A DNA stretch of 64,000 bases from Mesorhizobium_B sp963522145. Its GTDB lineage: Bacteria > Pseudomonadota > Alphaproteobacteria > Rhizobiales > Rhizobiaceae. Where the stretch lies: assembly GCA_963522145.1 (NCBI GenBank), contig CAUQXI010000012.1:42949-106948 (forward strand), read 5' to 3'. Below the pieces are notes generated by a model, which saw nothing but the letters and a program-made list of their open reading frames with translations, made no database searches and was not told where the DNA came from. A program made the position numbers and the translations under genes. Shown in pieces: positions 25,174 through 32,637 of this stretch; position 1 is the stretch's first letter; each line of letters starts with the position of its first letter.

Positions 25174-26733
25174 TCAACTTACCATATCCGGCAGCCGCTC
25201 TTCCCGGTGCGCGATGAAGTCCTTCAGGCCCTCCGCGACGCCTTCGTCGAGCTTAGGCTCCTCGTAGTCGGCAAGCAACGCCCGCGCCTTTTCGCGGCCG
25301 CGCGTGTCGTGGTCCTTGGCGCCTTCGGCGTTCCACTGCTCAAAGGAGTTGAAATCCATGATGCTCGGCATGAAGAAGGCCCGCTCGAAATGGTCGAGCG
25401 TGTGCTGCGTGCCCAGGAAGTGACCCTGCGGCCCGACCTCGCGAACAGCGGCCATGGCATCCTTGAAGTCCTCGAAGGAAATCCCGCCCGCATATTTGTA
25501 CCAGCCGACGAGTTGCTCGCAGTCGGTCGCGAACTTTGAATAGCCGCAGGTGAGACCCGCTTCCAGCCACCCGGCCGAGTGCCAGATATAATTGGCACCT
25601 GCGAGGATGGCCGCATGCATCAGCATGTTGGCCTCGTAGCCGGCCTGTGCATCGTTCAGCTTCGAGCCGACATGGAAGCCGGAGGTGCGCCAGGGAAGCC
25701 TGTATTTCCGGGCGAGCGCGCCCATCAAATACATCATCTGTGCCGCTTCCGGCGTGCCGCCCATCGGCGCGCCCGTCTTCATGTCGACCGTCACCATGAA
25801 CTGGCCGTAGAGCTGGGGCGAGCCGGGGCGGATAAGCTGGGTGAAGGCGACGCCCACCAGCGCCTCCGCATTGACCTGCGCCACCGCGCCGACGGCCGAA
25901 GCCGCGGTGGACGCGCCGCACAGCGCGAAAGGGGCCAGGATCAGCGGCTGGTTGTGGCGCGCGTAGACCTTCATCGCATCCAGCATCGTGGCGTCCCACA
26001 CCAGGGGCGAATTGCAGTTGGTGACCGAAACGAGGACGGAGTTGTCTTTGACATAATCTTCGCCGAACACGATGCCGGCCATCGCCATCGTATCCTCGGC
26101 GCGATCCTTGGACGTCACGATGCCCATGAAAGGCTTGTCAGAGTGCTTGAGCGCGGAGTGGATGATGTGCAGGTGCCGCTTCGGGACGGCAATCTCCATC
26201 GGCTCGCAGATGATCGAGGAGGAGGAGTGCAGCGCAGGCGCCATATAGGCGAGCTTGTGGAAATTGTTGAGGTCCTCGAGCGTGCCGTAGCGCCGGTTGC
26301 CCTCGAGATCGCGGATGTAAGGCGCGCCATACATCGGGATGAAGATCGAATGCTTGCCGCCGACCTTCACCGTGCGCTGCGGGTTGCGCGCGTTCAGCGT
26401 GAACTCCGCCGGCACCTTTGACACGAGCTCCATCAGCAGCGCCCGGTCGACACGCACCCTCGTGTCGCTCACATCCGCTCCCGCCGCCTTCCACATGGCG
26501 ATCGCCTCGTCGTCACGGAACTCGCAGCCGACCTCTTCGAGGATCGAGAGCGACTCCTGGTGGATCAGCTCCACCGCCTCGTCCGGGACGATCTCATAGG
26601 CAGGGATGTTGCGGACCAGCGTGGGAAAAGAAGCGACGGGAGCACCCCGCATCGCCTTGCGCCCGATGCGTCCGCCGCCGCGGCGCTGAGCAGCCGGCGC
26701 TTCCGAAGCCTGAACGCTGTCCATGATGCTCAA
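25174..26733 (-). CDS. Trimethylamine methyltransferase (MttB) superfamily protein, non-pyrrolysine
   Basis: A 519-aa TIM-barrel protein of the MttB superfamily, whose characterised members move a methyl group from a quaternary or tertiary amine (trimethylamine, glycine betaine, proline betaine) to a corrinoid protein. Family blocks include RRGGGRIGRKAMRGAP, IHQESLSILEEVGCEF, VKVGGKHSIFIPMYGAPYI, and TNCNSPLVWDATMLDAM. The frame has no internal amber codon, so it is a non-Pyl member. No corrinoid protein or reactivase gene is nearby. A TTG at 26733 has GGAGGG eight bases upstream; the ATG at 26724 is too far from any ribosome site but is an alternative. Confidence 0.88.
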   Translation of the reverse strand: MSIMDSVQASEAPAAQRRGGGRIGRKAMRGAPVASFPTLVRNIPAYEIVPDEAVELIHQESLSILEEVGCEFRDDEAIAMWKAAGADVSDTRVRVDRALLMELVSKVPAEFTLNARNPQRTVKVGGKHSIFIPMYGAPYIRDLEGNRRYGTLEDLNNFHKLAYMAPALHSSSSIICEPMEIAVPKRHLHIIHSALKHSDKPFMGIVTSKDRAEDTMAMAGIVFGEDYVKDNSVLVSVTNCNSPLVWDATMLDAMKVYARHNQPLILAPFALCGASTAASAVGAVAQVNAEALVGVAFTQLIRPGSPQLYGQFMVTVDMKTGAPMGGTPEAAQMMYLMGALARKYRLPWRTSGFHVGSKLNDAQAGYEANMLMHAAILAGANYIWHSAGWLEAGLTCGYSKFATDCEQLVGWYKYAGGISFEDFKDAMAAVREVGPQGHFLGTQHTLDHFERAFFMPSIMDFNSFEQWNAEGAKDHDTRGREKARALLADYEEPKLDEGVAEGLKDFIAHREERLPDMVS

Positions 26734-26813
26734 GTTTGCTCCCTCCATTCCAGAAGAACGCTGGAGAAGTCGGCCTTCAAGCGAATAATTGTCCCAATTC
26801 GATTGAGTAGAAC

Positions 26814-27710
26814 TCAATCGTTCAGCGACATGAGCCAGTCTCGCAATGTCGTCGCATCACGGTTGAGCGGCCGTCGCGTGCTCCAGGTCATGTAAAATGC
26901 CTGTGGGGCGACGATCGAGCAGTCCGTCATTCGCACCAATTCGCCGGCTTCGATGAGCGGAAGAACGAGGCTCGACCAGCCAAGGGCGATCCCCTGGCCG
27001 CTCCGCGCGGCCTGAACGGCAATCAGGTAGCTGTTGAAGCGGCGGACATTCAGCGGCTGGTCAAGGATGCCGGCCTCGCGGAAGAACCGGGCCCAGGTCG
27101 TCCAGGTCCAGTCGACGCCTTCAACGGAAAGCAGTTGAAGCCGGGCGAGATCGGCAAGCGATGCGGCCGGGTGCTCCCGTGCGAAGACCGGACTCGCGAC
27201 GGGAAATATACGATCGTCGTAAAGGCGAGCCGCCGATTCATCAGGCCAGTCCCCGTCGCCATAACGGATGCGGAGGTCCACTTCAGGCCGATCGAGACCG
27301 CGGGGATGGTCCGAGATCACGTGATCGACGATGATGTCCTGGTGAGCGCTCCAGAACGCCCTCATTCGCGGTATCAGCCAGAGATGGGCCACCGCCATCG
27401 TGCTGCCGATCGTCACGCTCGCCTGGCCGCTGAGAGACTTTATCTGCCTGAACGTAGACGATATCCGCTCGAATCCCTCGCGCAGGGCTGCGGCCATCAT
27501 CTCACCTTCGCGGGTCAGCTCAAGTGCGCGATGGCGGCGCAGAAAGAGCGCGCTGCCGAGTTCCTCCTCCAAGAGCCTGACCTGCTTGGATATGGCGCCC
27601 GGCGTGATGGTGAGTTCCTCAGCCGCTCTCGTGACGCTGAGATGACGCGCCGCCGCCTCGAATGCTGTAAGCGCATTAAGTGCGTGAATACTATAATTGC
27701 GGCGGACCAT
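26814..27710 (-). CDS. LysR family transcriptional regulator (GcvA-like)
   Basis: A 298-aa LysR regulator. The winged helix at the N-terminus reads LNALTAFEAAARHLSVTRAAEELTITPGAISKQVRLLEEELG; in GcvA-type proteins this drives DNA binding, and the rest (from about 90) is the type-2 periplasmic-like inducer domain (VTIGSTMAVAHLWLIPRM, GIALGWSSLVLPLI). The ATG at 27710 starts MVRRNYSIHAL. Unlike most LysR genes it is not divergent but reads in the same direction as the methyltransferase gene 80 bases downstream, which it probably controls. Confidence 0.92.
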   Translation of the reverse strand: MVRRNYSIHALNALTAFEAAARHLSVTRAAEELTITPGAISKQVRLLEEELGSALFLRRHRALELTREGEMMAAALREGFERISSTFRQIKSLSGQASVTIGSTMAVAHLWLIPRMRAFWSAHQDIIVDHVISDHPRGLDRPEVDLRIRYGDGDWPDESAARLYDDRIFPVASPVFAREHPAASLADLARLQLLSVEGVDWTWTTWARFFREAGILDQPLNVRRFNSYLIAVQAARSGQGIALGWSSLVLPLIEAGELVRMTDCSIVAPQAFYMTWSTRRPLNRDATTLRDWLMSLND

Positions 27711-27958
27711 GAACCAAGGTTTCACCACTAGATAGGAGTGCTTGATAGTAGCGCCGTTGGCTAGCCTGTCCAGGCTTATGGAGCCAGCTCGGAACACCGC
27801 AGGCCAGGATGTTCGGGCCTGACACGCTCGAAGCAAGGAGCCCGGATGATCGCCATCATAGATTCAGTGTTGGAGCTAACCTTGGGCCGGCCTCAAACCC
27901 GTTAAGCAGACAGGCAGCCTTCCCGCCCTAAATACGAGCGTCGCTCCCTACAGTTGGA

Positions 27959-28213
27959 TCAGCCTTCGCCCGCGACGTCTTTGGCAAACGAAGCCGGCGG
28001 GTTTACGCCGTCACCTTGATGCGTTTCTTCCTCGATGGTTGAATCCATCAGGCGGACACTGTACTTCTTGTCGGATGAAGCGTCATCCCGGCTCGGTGAA
28101 TTCAGAGCCTCTCCGGGTCGTTCAACGAATTTCCGCGCGCCCGTATGGCGATGATTATCACCTGCGGCGGATGCTTCAGGCAGATCAGGCGTCCGGTTTT
28201 TCTCGTCGCTCAT
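27959..28213 (-). CDS. Small hydrophilic hypothetical protein
   Basis: An 84-aa protein rich in Asp, Glu, Ser and Gly (MSDEKNRTPDLPEASAAGDN), with no hydrophobic segment or recognisable domain and probably disordered. The ATG at 28213 has AAGGGACC upstream. It lies alone between the LysR gene and hemP on the minus strand. The 248-bp region to its left (27711-27958) shows only a 19-codon frame with a fair ribosome site (27846-27905), not supported further. Function unknown. Confidence 0.5.
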   Translation of the reverse strand: MSDEKNRTPDLPEASAAGDNHRHTGARKFVERPGEALNSPSRDDASSDKKYSVRLMDSTIEEETHQGDGVNPPASFAKDVAGEG

Positions 28214-28344
28214 CGGAAGGTCCCTTCGCGTTTGAACAGGAAACCGCAAAGGCTCGAAGCGTTCCGGATTTCATTTGTAAGGCAGCAGGGGCGAGCATGA
28301 CTGAAGGGCCCGCAGTCCGTCGCAGTCGTACCCGTAAACGACCT

Positions 28345-28554
28345 TCATTTGTTCAGGATCAGCTTGCCCTGCCGCGTGATCTTCAGACGATAAAGCGCGC
28401 CCGCATGTTCGATGCCGATTTCGCGATCGCCGCCGAAAAGCGCGCGGCTGCTGACCATGCGTCCCGGCAGGCCGGAAAGCATCCGGACGGCTGCGGCATC
28501 CGGGAGAGGTTGCGGTGGAAGCCTGAGCAATTCGGAAGGGGGAACGTTCTTCAT
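28345..28554 (-). CDS. hemP: Hemin uptake protein HemP
   Basis: A 69-aa protein with the HemP signature at its C-terminus (IEHAGALYRLKITRQGKLILNK). HemP/HmuP proteins are small factors needed for haem utilisation; in Bradyrhizobium the homologue HmuP co-activates haem transport genes. Other haem uptake genes are not adjacent. Its promoter region is shared with the secreted protein at 28699 and contains an inverted repeat at 28609-28630 that may be an operator. Confidence 0.88.
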   Translation of the reverse strand: MKNVPPSELLRLPPQPLPDAAAVRMLSGLPGRMVSSRALFGGDREIGIEHAGALYRLKITRQGKLILNK

Positions 28555-28608
28555 GGGCTTGTTCCTTGCTTTTCCTCGATCATTCGAGGGGCTAGTCTAA
28601 GGCCGCTG

Positions 28609-28630
28609 GACAATCTTGACCAAGATTGTC
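28609..28630. promoter_or_regulatory. Inverted repeat between hemP and a secreted-protein gene
   Basis: Arms GACAATCTT (28609-28617) and AAGATTGTC (28622-28630) around GACC form a 9-bp perfect dyad in the intergenic space of two divergent genes. An operator is likelier than a terminator because both genes read away from it. It does not match the classical Irr or Fur consensus, so the regulator is unknown. Confidence 0.4.
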
Positions 28631-28698
28631 ATGTTTATTAATCAGTGCCGGAGCGCTGGTTGGGTGTCAAGCCGCCGAGTAGGCGATGGGGGAGCGAG

Positions 28699-29142
28699 AT
28701 GATGCAGCTTGTGGGACGTGCTACCCTTCGGACGATGGCGGCGCTGTCCATGATCGCAGTGGGCATCTCGTTCTCGAATGCGCAGGACGACCCTCGCCTT
28801 CTTCTCGAGCTGAACGCCGTGCAACCGTCGGATAAAGGCGGCTGCCGCCTGACCTTCCTTGTCAATAATGGCTTGGGCGGCGATCTCGAAAAGGCTGCCT
28901 TTGAAATGGCGCTGTTCAACGAAGCGGGTGTCGTCGAACGCCTCGCAGTGCTGGACTTCAGCGACCTTCCCATCGCGAAGACCAAGGTTCGCCGCTTCGA
29001 TCTTGCCAATGCGGACTGCGCCAAGATCAGCCGGGTGCTGATCAACAGCGCCACAGCCTGCAAGGGAGCAGGCATAGAACCAACCGCCTGCATTCGTCAG
29101 CTCAAGACCGAAACACGAACGGGCATCGCTTTCGGAACCTGA
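28699..29142 (+). CDS. Secreted conserved hypothetical protein
   Basis: A 147-aa protein with a Sec signal (MMQLVGRATLRTMAALSMIA, cleavage probably after NAQ). The mature part has GGCRLTFLVNNGLGGDLEKA, FEMALFNEAGVVERLAVLDF and paired cysteines near the end (C-K and AC-I), suggesting a small disulphide-containing periplasmic domain. Similar proteins seem typical of rhizobia but carry no known function. The first of two adjacent ATGs has GGGGGA upstream. It is divergent from hemP. Confidence 0.65.
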   Translation: MMQLVGRATLRTMAALSMIAVGISFSNAQDDPRLLLELNAVQPSDKGGCRLTFLVNNGLGGDLEKAAFEMALFNEAGVVERLAVLDFSDLPIAKTKVRRFDLANADCAKISRVLINSATACKGAGIEPTACIRQLKTETRTGIAFGT

Positions 29143-29239
29143 AGACCATCGCGTTCAGGGCTGCCGTCTGCAGCATCTCGCAGGGTCGCAACCTCGGCGA
29201 CACGTTCCGGCTTTGGCTTCCCTGTGCTACCCGGTCACC

Positions 29240-30265
29240 ATGGCTGAGAAAAAGGCATATGAGGTCGAGAGGTGGTTGGCTCGGCCAGACCCGGCGATCG
29301 CGGTCGTGCTTCTTTATGGAACGGATCGCGGATTGGTCAGCGAACGCGCCAGGCGCTTCGCGGAGAATTCCGGCGTTCCGCTCGATGATCCTTTTTCTGT
29401 CGTCAGGCTCGATGCCGGCTCTTCGGATCTGGACGCCGGGCGCATCGTCGGCGAAGCGCGCATGGTGTCGATGTTCTCGCCGCGCCGCCTGCTCTGGGTG
29501 CGCAACGGGGGCAATGCCAGGCCGCTGGTGGACGACCTGACCGAACTTTGCGGTCGACCGCCGGCCGATGCCGTCATCCTGGTCGAAGCGGGCGAGCTCA
29601 AGAAGAAGACGCCCCTGCGCGCCTTGATCGAGGATAGTCCCAACGCGGTCGCCCTTCCCTGCTATGCGGATGAAGAAAAGGCTGTCGATCTCCTGATCGA
29701 TGAAGAAATGCACCGCAGCCATCTGCGCATTGCGCCTGATGCCCGCGCCGCCCTGCGCGACCAGCTTGGCGGCGACCGGCTTGCGTCACGCGGCGAGATC
29801 GAGAAGCTGGCTCTTTTCGCTGCCGGCTCGGTCGAGATCACGCTGGCCGATGTTAGATCGGTCACCGGCGATGTCTCCGCCGTGTCGAGTGACGAGATGA
29901 TCGAGCGCGTGGTAACAGGAGATCGATCGGGCTTCGCGCGCCTGTTCGCGGCCCATGTCACGGCAGCCACGCAGGTGCAGCCTCTTCTTGCAGCCGCGTT
30001 GCGGCAGTTCCAGCAGCTGCACGGGTTGCGCGCCGGCATGGACGCCAATCGCGGCAGCGCAGCATCAACGGTGTCCGGCGTGCGGCCGCCTGTTTATGGA
30101 TCGCGCAAGGCGATGCTTGAGTCCGGGCTGTCGCGGTGGAGCACAAGCAGCCTCGAAGCTGCCCTGACGCGCATCCAGAAGGCTGTTCTCGAAAGCCGGC
30201 GGCGGCCGGACCTTGCAGTGGCAACCGCTGAACGGGTTCTTCTGTCGCTGTCGGGAAAAGCCTGA
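29240..30265 (+). CDS. holA: DNA polymerase III subunit delta
   Basis: The 341-aa delta subunit opens the beta clamp in the clamp loader. Recognisable parts: MAEKKAYEVERWLARPDPAI, VLLYGTDRGLVSERARRF, FSPRRLLWVRNGGNARPLV, and the C-terminal collar LTRIQKAVLESRRRPDLAVATAERVLLSL. The ATG at 29240 gives the usual rhizobial N-terminus. Normally leuS and lptE lie upstream; here the sequence upstream is the small secreted-protein gene. It converges with parB, the two stops one base apart. Confidence 0.92.
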   Translation: MAEKKAYEVERWLARPDPAIAVVLLYGTDRGLVSERARRFAENSGVPLDDPFSVVRLDAGSSDLDAGRIVGEARMVSMFSPRRLLWVRNGGNARPLVDDLTELCGRPPADAVILVEAGELKKKTPLRALIEDSPNAVALPCYADEEKAVDLLIDEEMHRSHLRIAPDARAALRDQLGGDRLASRGEIEKLALFAAGSVEITLADVRSVTGDVSAVSSDEMIERVVTGDRSGFARLFAAHVTAATQVQPLLAAALRQFQQLHGLRAGMDANRGSAASTVSGVRPPVYGSRKAMLESGLSRWSTSSLEAALTRIQKAVLESRRRPDLAVATAERVLLSLSGKA

Positions 30266-30266
30266 A

Positions 30267-31154
30267 CTACCCCTTCAGGCGGCGGCAAAGATCGTCCAGC
30301 TGCTCCAGGCTCTTGTAGCCGATGCGGATCTCGCCGCCGCGGCTCTTGTGATTGATGGCGATCCGCATTCCCGTCACATCCGCCAGCAGCTTTTCGAGCG
30401 CGCGGGTATCGGCATCCTTTTCAGCGGCGGCACGTGCTTTCGGAACGGTGGAATCCTCGTCGCCGGCGGCATCGGACGCGACACCTTGCGCAATCGCTTC
30501 GGCCTGGCGAACGGAAAGCCCCTCCTCCACGATCCGCTGGGCAAGCCCGACGGGATCCTCCGCAGTCACCAGCGCCCGCGCATGGCCCGCCGAGAGGATG
30601 CCATCGACAAGCATGTCGCGGATGATCTCCGGAAGCTTCAGAAGCCTCAGCGTGTTGGCGACATGGCTCCGGCTCTTGCCGATCACCCCGCCGAGATCGG
30701 CCTGGGTGTAACCGTGATTGTCGATCAGCTGTTGATAGCCGATCGCCTCTTCCACCGGGTTGAGATCGGCACGCTGCACATTCTCGACGATCGCGATCTC
30801 AAGCGCGGTCCGATCATCGACATCTCGCAGGATAACGGGGATATTCTTCAATCCCGCTTTCTGCGCCGCGCGCCAGCGACGTTCGCCGGCAACGATCTCA
30901 TACCGTCCCGCCTCACCGCCGAGAGGTCGCACCACGATCGGCTGAACCAGCCCATGCTCCCTGATGGAGTCGGAAAGGTCGGACAGGTTGCCTTCGGAAA
31001 ACGAACGGCGCGGGTTGCGCTTGCTGGGAGCGATCCGGTCGATGGGCACCTGCCGATCAGGCATTGCCGGCTGCGCATCGGGGATGGTGTCCATCTCGCC
31101 CAGCAGTGCCGCGAGGCCGCGTCCGAGACGCTTGCGGGAGGCATCCTCGTTCAT
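30267..31154 (-). CDS. parB: Chromosome-partitioning protein ParB
   Basis: ParB (295 aa) is a CTPase clamp that loads at parS and organises the origin region for segregation by ParA. It has the N-terminal KRLGRGLAALLGEMD peptide that stimulates ParA, the CTP-binding GERRWRAAQKAGL motif, ENVQRADLNPVEEA, the helix-turn-helix GYTQADLGGVIGKSRSHVANTLRLL, and a C-terminal dimerisation segment. The ATG at 31154 fits the family start; an ATG at 31193, two bases after the parA stop, would add 13 residues. Downstream of parA. Confidence 0.96.
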   Translation of the reverse strand: MNEDASRKRLGRGLAALLGEMDTIPDAQPAMPDRQVPIDRIAPSKRNPRRSFSEGNLSDLSDSIREHGLVQPIVVRPLGGEAGRYEIVAGERRWRAAQKAGLKNIPVILRDVDDRTALEIAIVENVQRADLNPVEEAIGYQQLIDNHGYTQADLGGVIGKSRSHVANTLRLLKLPEIIRDMLVDGILSAGHARALVTAEDPVGLAQRIVEEGLSVRQAEAIAQGVASDAAGDEDSTVPKARAAAEKDADTRALEKLLADVTGMRIAINHKSRGGEIRIGYKSLEQLDDLCRRLKG

Positions 31155-31195
31155 TTTTGTTCCGCTCCCGACTCGAAAGTGATCAGCGTCCATGT

Positions 31196-31993
31196 TCAAG
31201 CGGCGCGAAGCTTGCGTTCCTGCCGGATGACTTCCGACGCCAGCTGCAGATAGGCTTGGCTTCCGGAACATTTCAGGTCGTACAGGATGGCCGGCTTTCC
31301 ATGTGATGGCGCCTCCGAAACACGGACATTTCGCGGGATGATGGTGCTGTAGACTTTTTCGCCCATATGCTTGCGGACATCTTCCACCACCTGATTGGCG
31401 AGGTTGTTGCGCCCATCATACATGGTCAGCACGATGCCCTGTATGGAAAGGCGCGGATTGATCGAACGACGCACCTTTTCCACCGTTTCAAGCAGCTGGC
31501 TCAATCCCTCAAGCGCGAAGAACTCGCATTGCAGCGGCACCAACACCGCATCGGCTGCCGCCATGGAGTTGAGCGTCAGCAGATTGAGCGATGGCGGGCA
31601 GTCCACCAGAACATAGGTATAAGGCAGCTTGGCTGCACTCGGCGCCGCAAAGGCCTGACGCAGGCGGAGCGCTCGATCGGGCACGAGCCCGATCTCCATT
31701 TCGATGCCGAGCAGATCGAGCGTCGACGGTACGATGGAGAGGCCCGGCACGGCAGTCCGCTTGGCTGCGATCTCGATCGGCGTTCCATTGCAAAGGAGGT
31801 CATAGGAAGAAAGATCACGCTCGTGCCGCCCAATGCCCAGACCGGTGCTGGCATTTCCTTGCGGGTCAAGATCGATGATCAGCACCTGCTCGCCGATCGC
31901 GGCAAGCGCGGTCGCGAGATTGATGGCGGTGGTTGTCTTGCCGACGCCGCCTTTCTGGTTGGCCACGGTGATGATCCGGGGACCATTCTGCAT
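31196..31993 (-). CDS. parA: Chromosome-partitioning ATPase ParA
   Basis: A 265-aa ParA/Soj ATPase that moves ParB-parS complexes. The deviant Walker A motif ANQKGGVGKTTTAINLA is at the N-terminus, followed by LIIDLDPQGNASTGLGI (A' motif) and VLVDCPPSLNLLTLN (Walker B). It lies between rsmG and parB in the usual rsmG-parA-parB order. Confidence 0.97.
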   Translation of the reverse strand: MQNGPRIITVANQKGGVGKTTTAINLATALAAIGEQVLIIDLDPQGNASTGLGIGRHERDLSSYDLLCNGTPIEIAAKRTAVPGLSIVPSTLDLLGIEMEIGLVPDRALRLRQAFAAPSAAKLPYTYVLVDCPPSLNLLTLNSMAAADAVLVPLQCEFFALEGLSQLLETVEKVRRSINPRLSIQGIVLTMYDGRNNLANQVVEDVRKHMGEKVYSTIIPRNVRVSEAPSHGKPAILYDLKCSGSQAYLQLASEVIRQERKLRAA

Positions 31994-32019
31994 GCGATCG
32001 CCCTCAATGAACTGAAGGA

Positions 32020-32637
32020 TTAAGCGAAACGAAGATCGCGGATTTCGAGGATGGCACTCTCCGAATCAGTCCGACTTTGATGCTCTACCATGCTGAAGCG
32101 CCACCGGGCGCGACTTTCTTCAACCTCTTGCCGGTAGGTCCGGCCTTTTAGAAACAGTCCTGCCGCACCTTGCCCAAGCCACGGACTTGCTAGCGCGAGA
32201 AGAAGGGTGAGCGGTGCCAGAGCGCGTGCTGTGACAATCTCGGGAACTGGGATGCGGTCGCCGACCTTTTCGATCCTCTCGTTCCAGACGGCGGCAGGCA
32301 AGGCAAGCTGCCGGATGGTATCGGAAAGGAAGCGCGCCTTCTTGCTCGTGCTTTCCACGAGATCGATATGCCCGCCTTCGACATCCTTGAGGAGGATGGC
32401 AAGCACAATGCCGGGAAATCCGCCGCCGGACCCCAGATCGAGCCAGCGACGCGCCTGCGGCTGAAGCTGATAAAGCTGGATGCTGTCCAGGATATGCCGC
32501 TCCCACAGACTGTCGAGTGTAGATGGCGCGACGAGATTCATTCGCGCTGCGGTCTCCCGGAAAGCCTCTTCGAACAACTCCAGCCGCCTGATCGTTTCAC
32601 GTGAAACGCCTTCGACTTCTCGTTCACGATCAATCAA
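32020..32637 (-). CDS. rsmG: 16S rRNA (guanine-N7)-methyltransferase RsmG (GidB)
   Basis: RsmG methylates G527 of 16S rRNA using S-adenosylmethionine. The 205-aa sequence shows MNLVAPSTLDSLWERHILDS, the SAM-binding WLDLGSGGGFPGIVLAI, ESTSKKARFL and VTARALAPLTLLLALA. It starts with TTG overlapping the mnmG stop by four bases (TTGA), a coupled arrangement. Codons for VSRET near the start coincide with the parS site at 32593. Confidence 0.95.
   Translation of the reverse strand: MIDREREVEGVSRETIRRLELFEEAFRETAARMNLVAPSTLDSLWERHILDSIQLYQLQPQARRWLDLGSGGGFPGIVLAILLKDVEGGHIDLVESTSKKARFLSDTIRQLALPAAVWNERIEKVGDRIPVPEIVTARALAPLTLLLALASPWLGQGAAGLFLKGRTYRQEVEESRARWRFSMVEHQSRTDSESAILEIRDLRFA
32593..32608. 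promoter_or_regulatory. parS centromere site
   Basis: CGTTTCACGTGAAACG contains the 14-bp palindromic core GTTTCACGTGAAAC of the parS consensus TGTTTCACGTGAAACA, missing only the outermost base on each side. It lies inside the 5' end of rsmG, next to parA-parB and about 6.4 kb from the predicted origin, as expected for the ParB loading site. Confidence 0.93.

Noticed and set aside
27846..27905. 19-codon frame MIAIIDSVLELTLGRPQTR with an AAGGAG site
   Set aside because: Too short, no family and no conserved partner; a ribosome-site-like sequence alone is weak support.
16275..29240. Integrated mobile element at tRNA-Gly
   Set aside because: No integrase, transposase or duplicated tRNA end was found; adjacency alone is insufficient.
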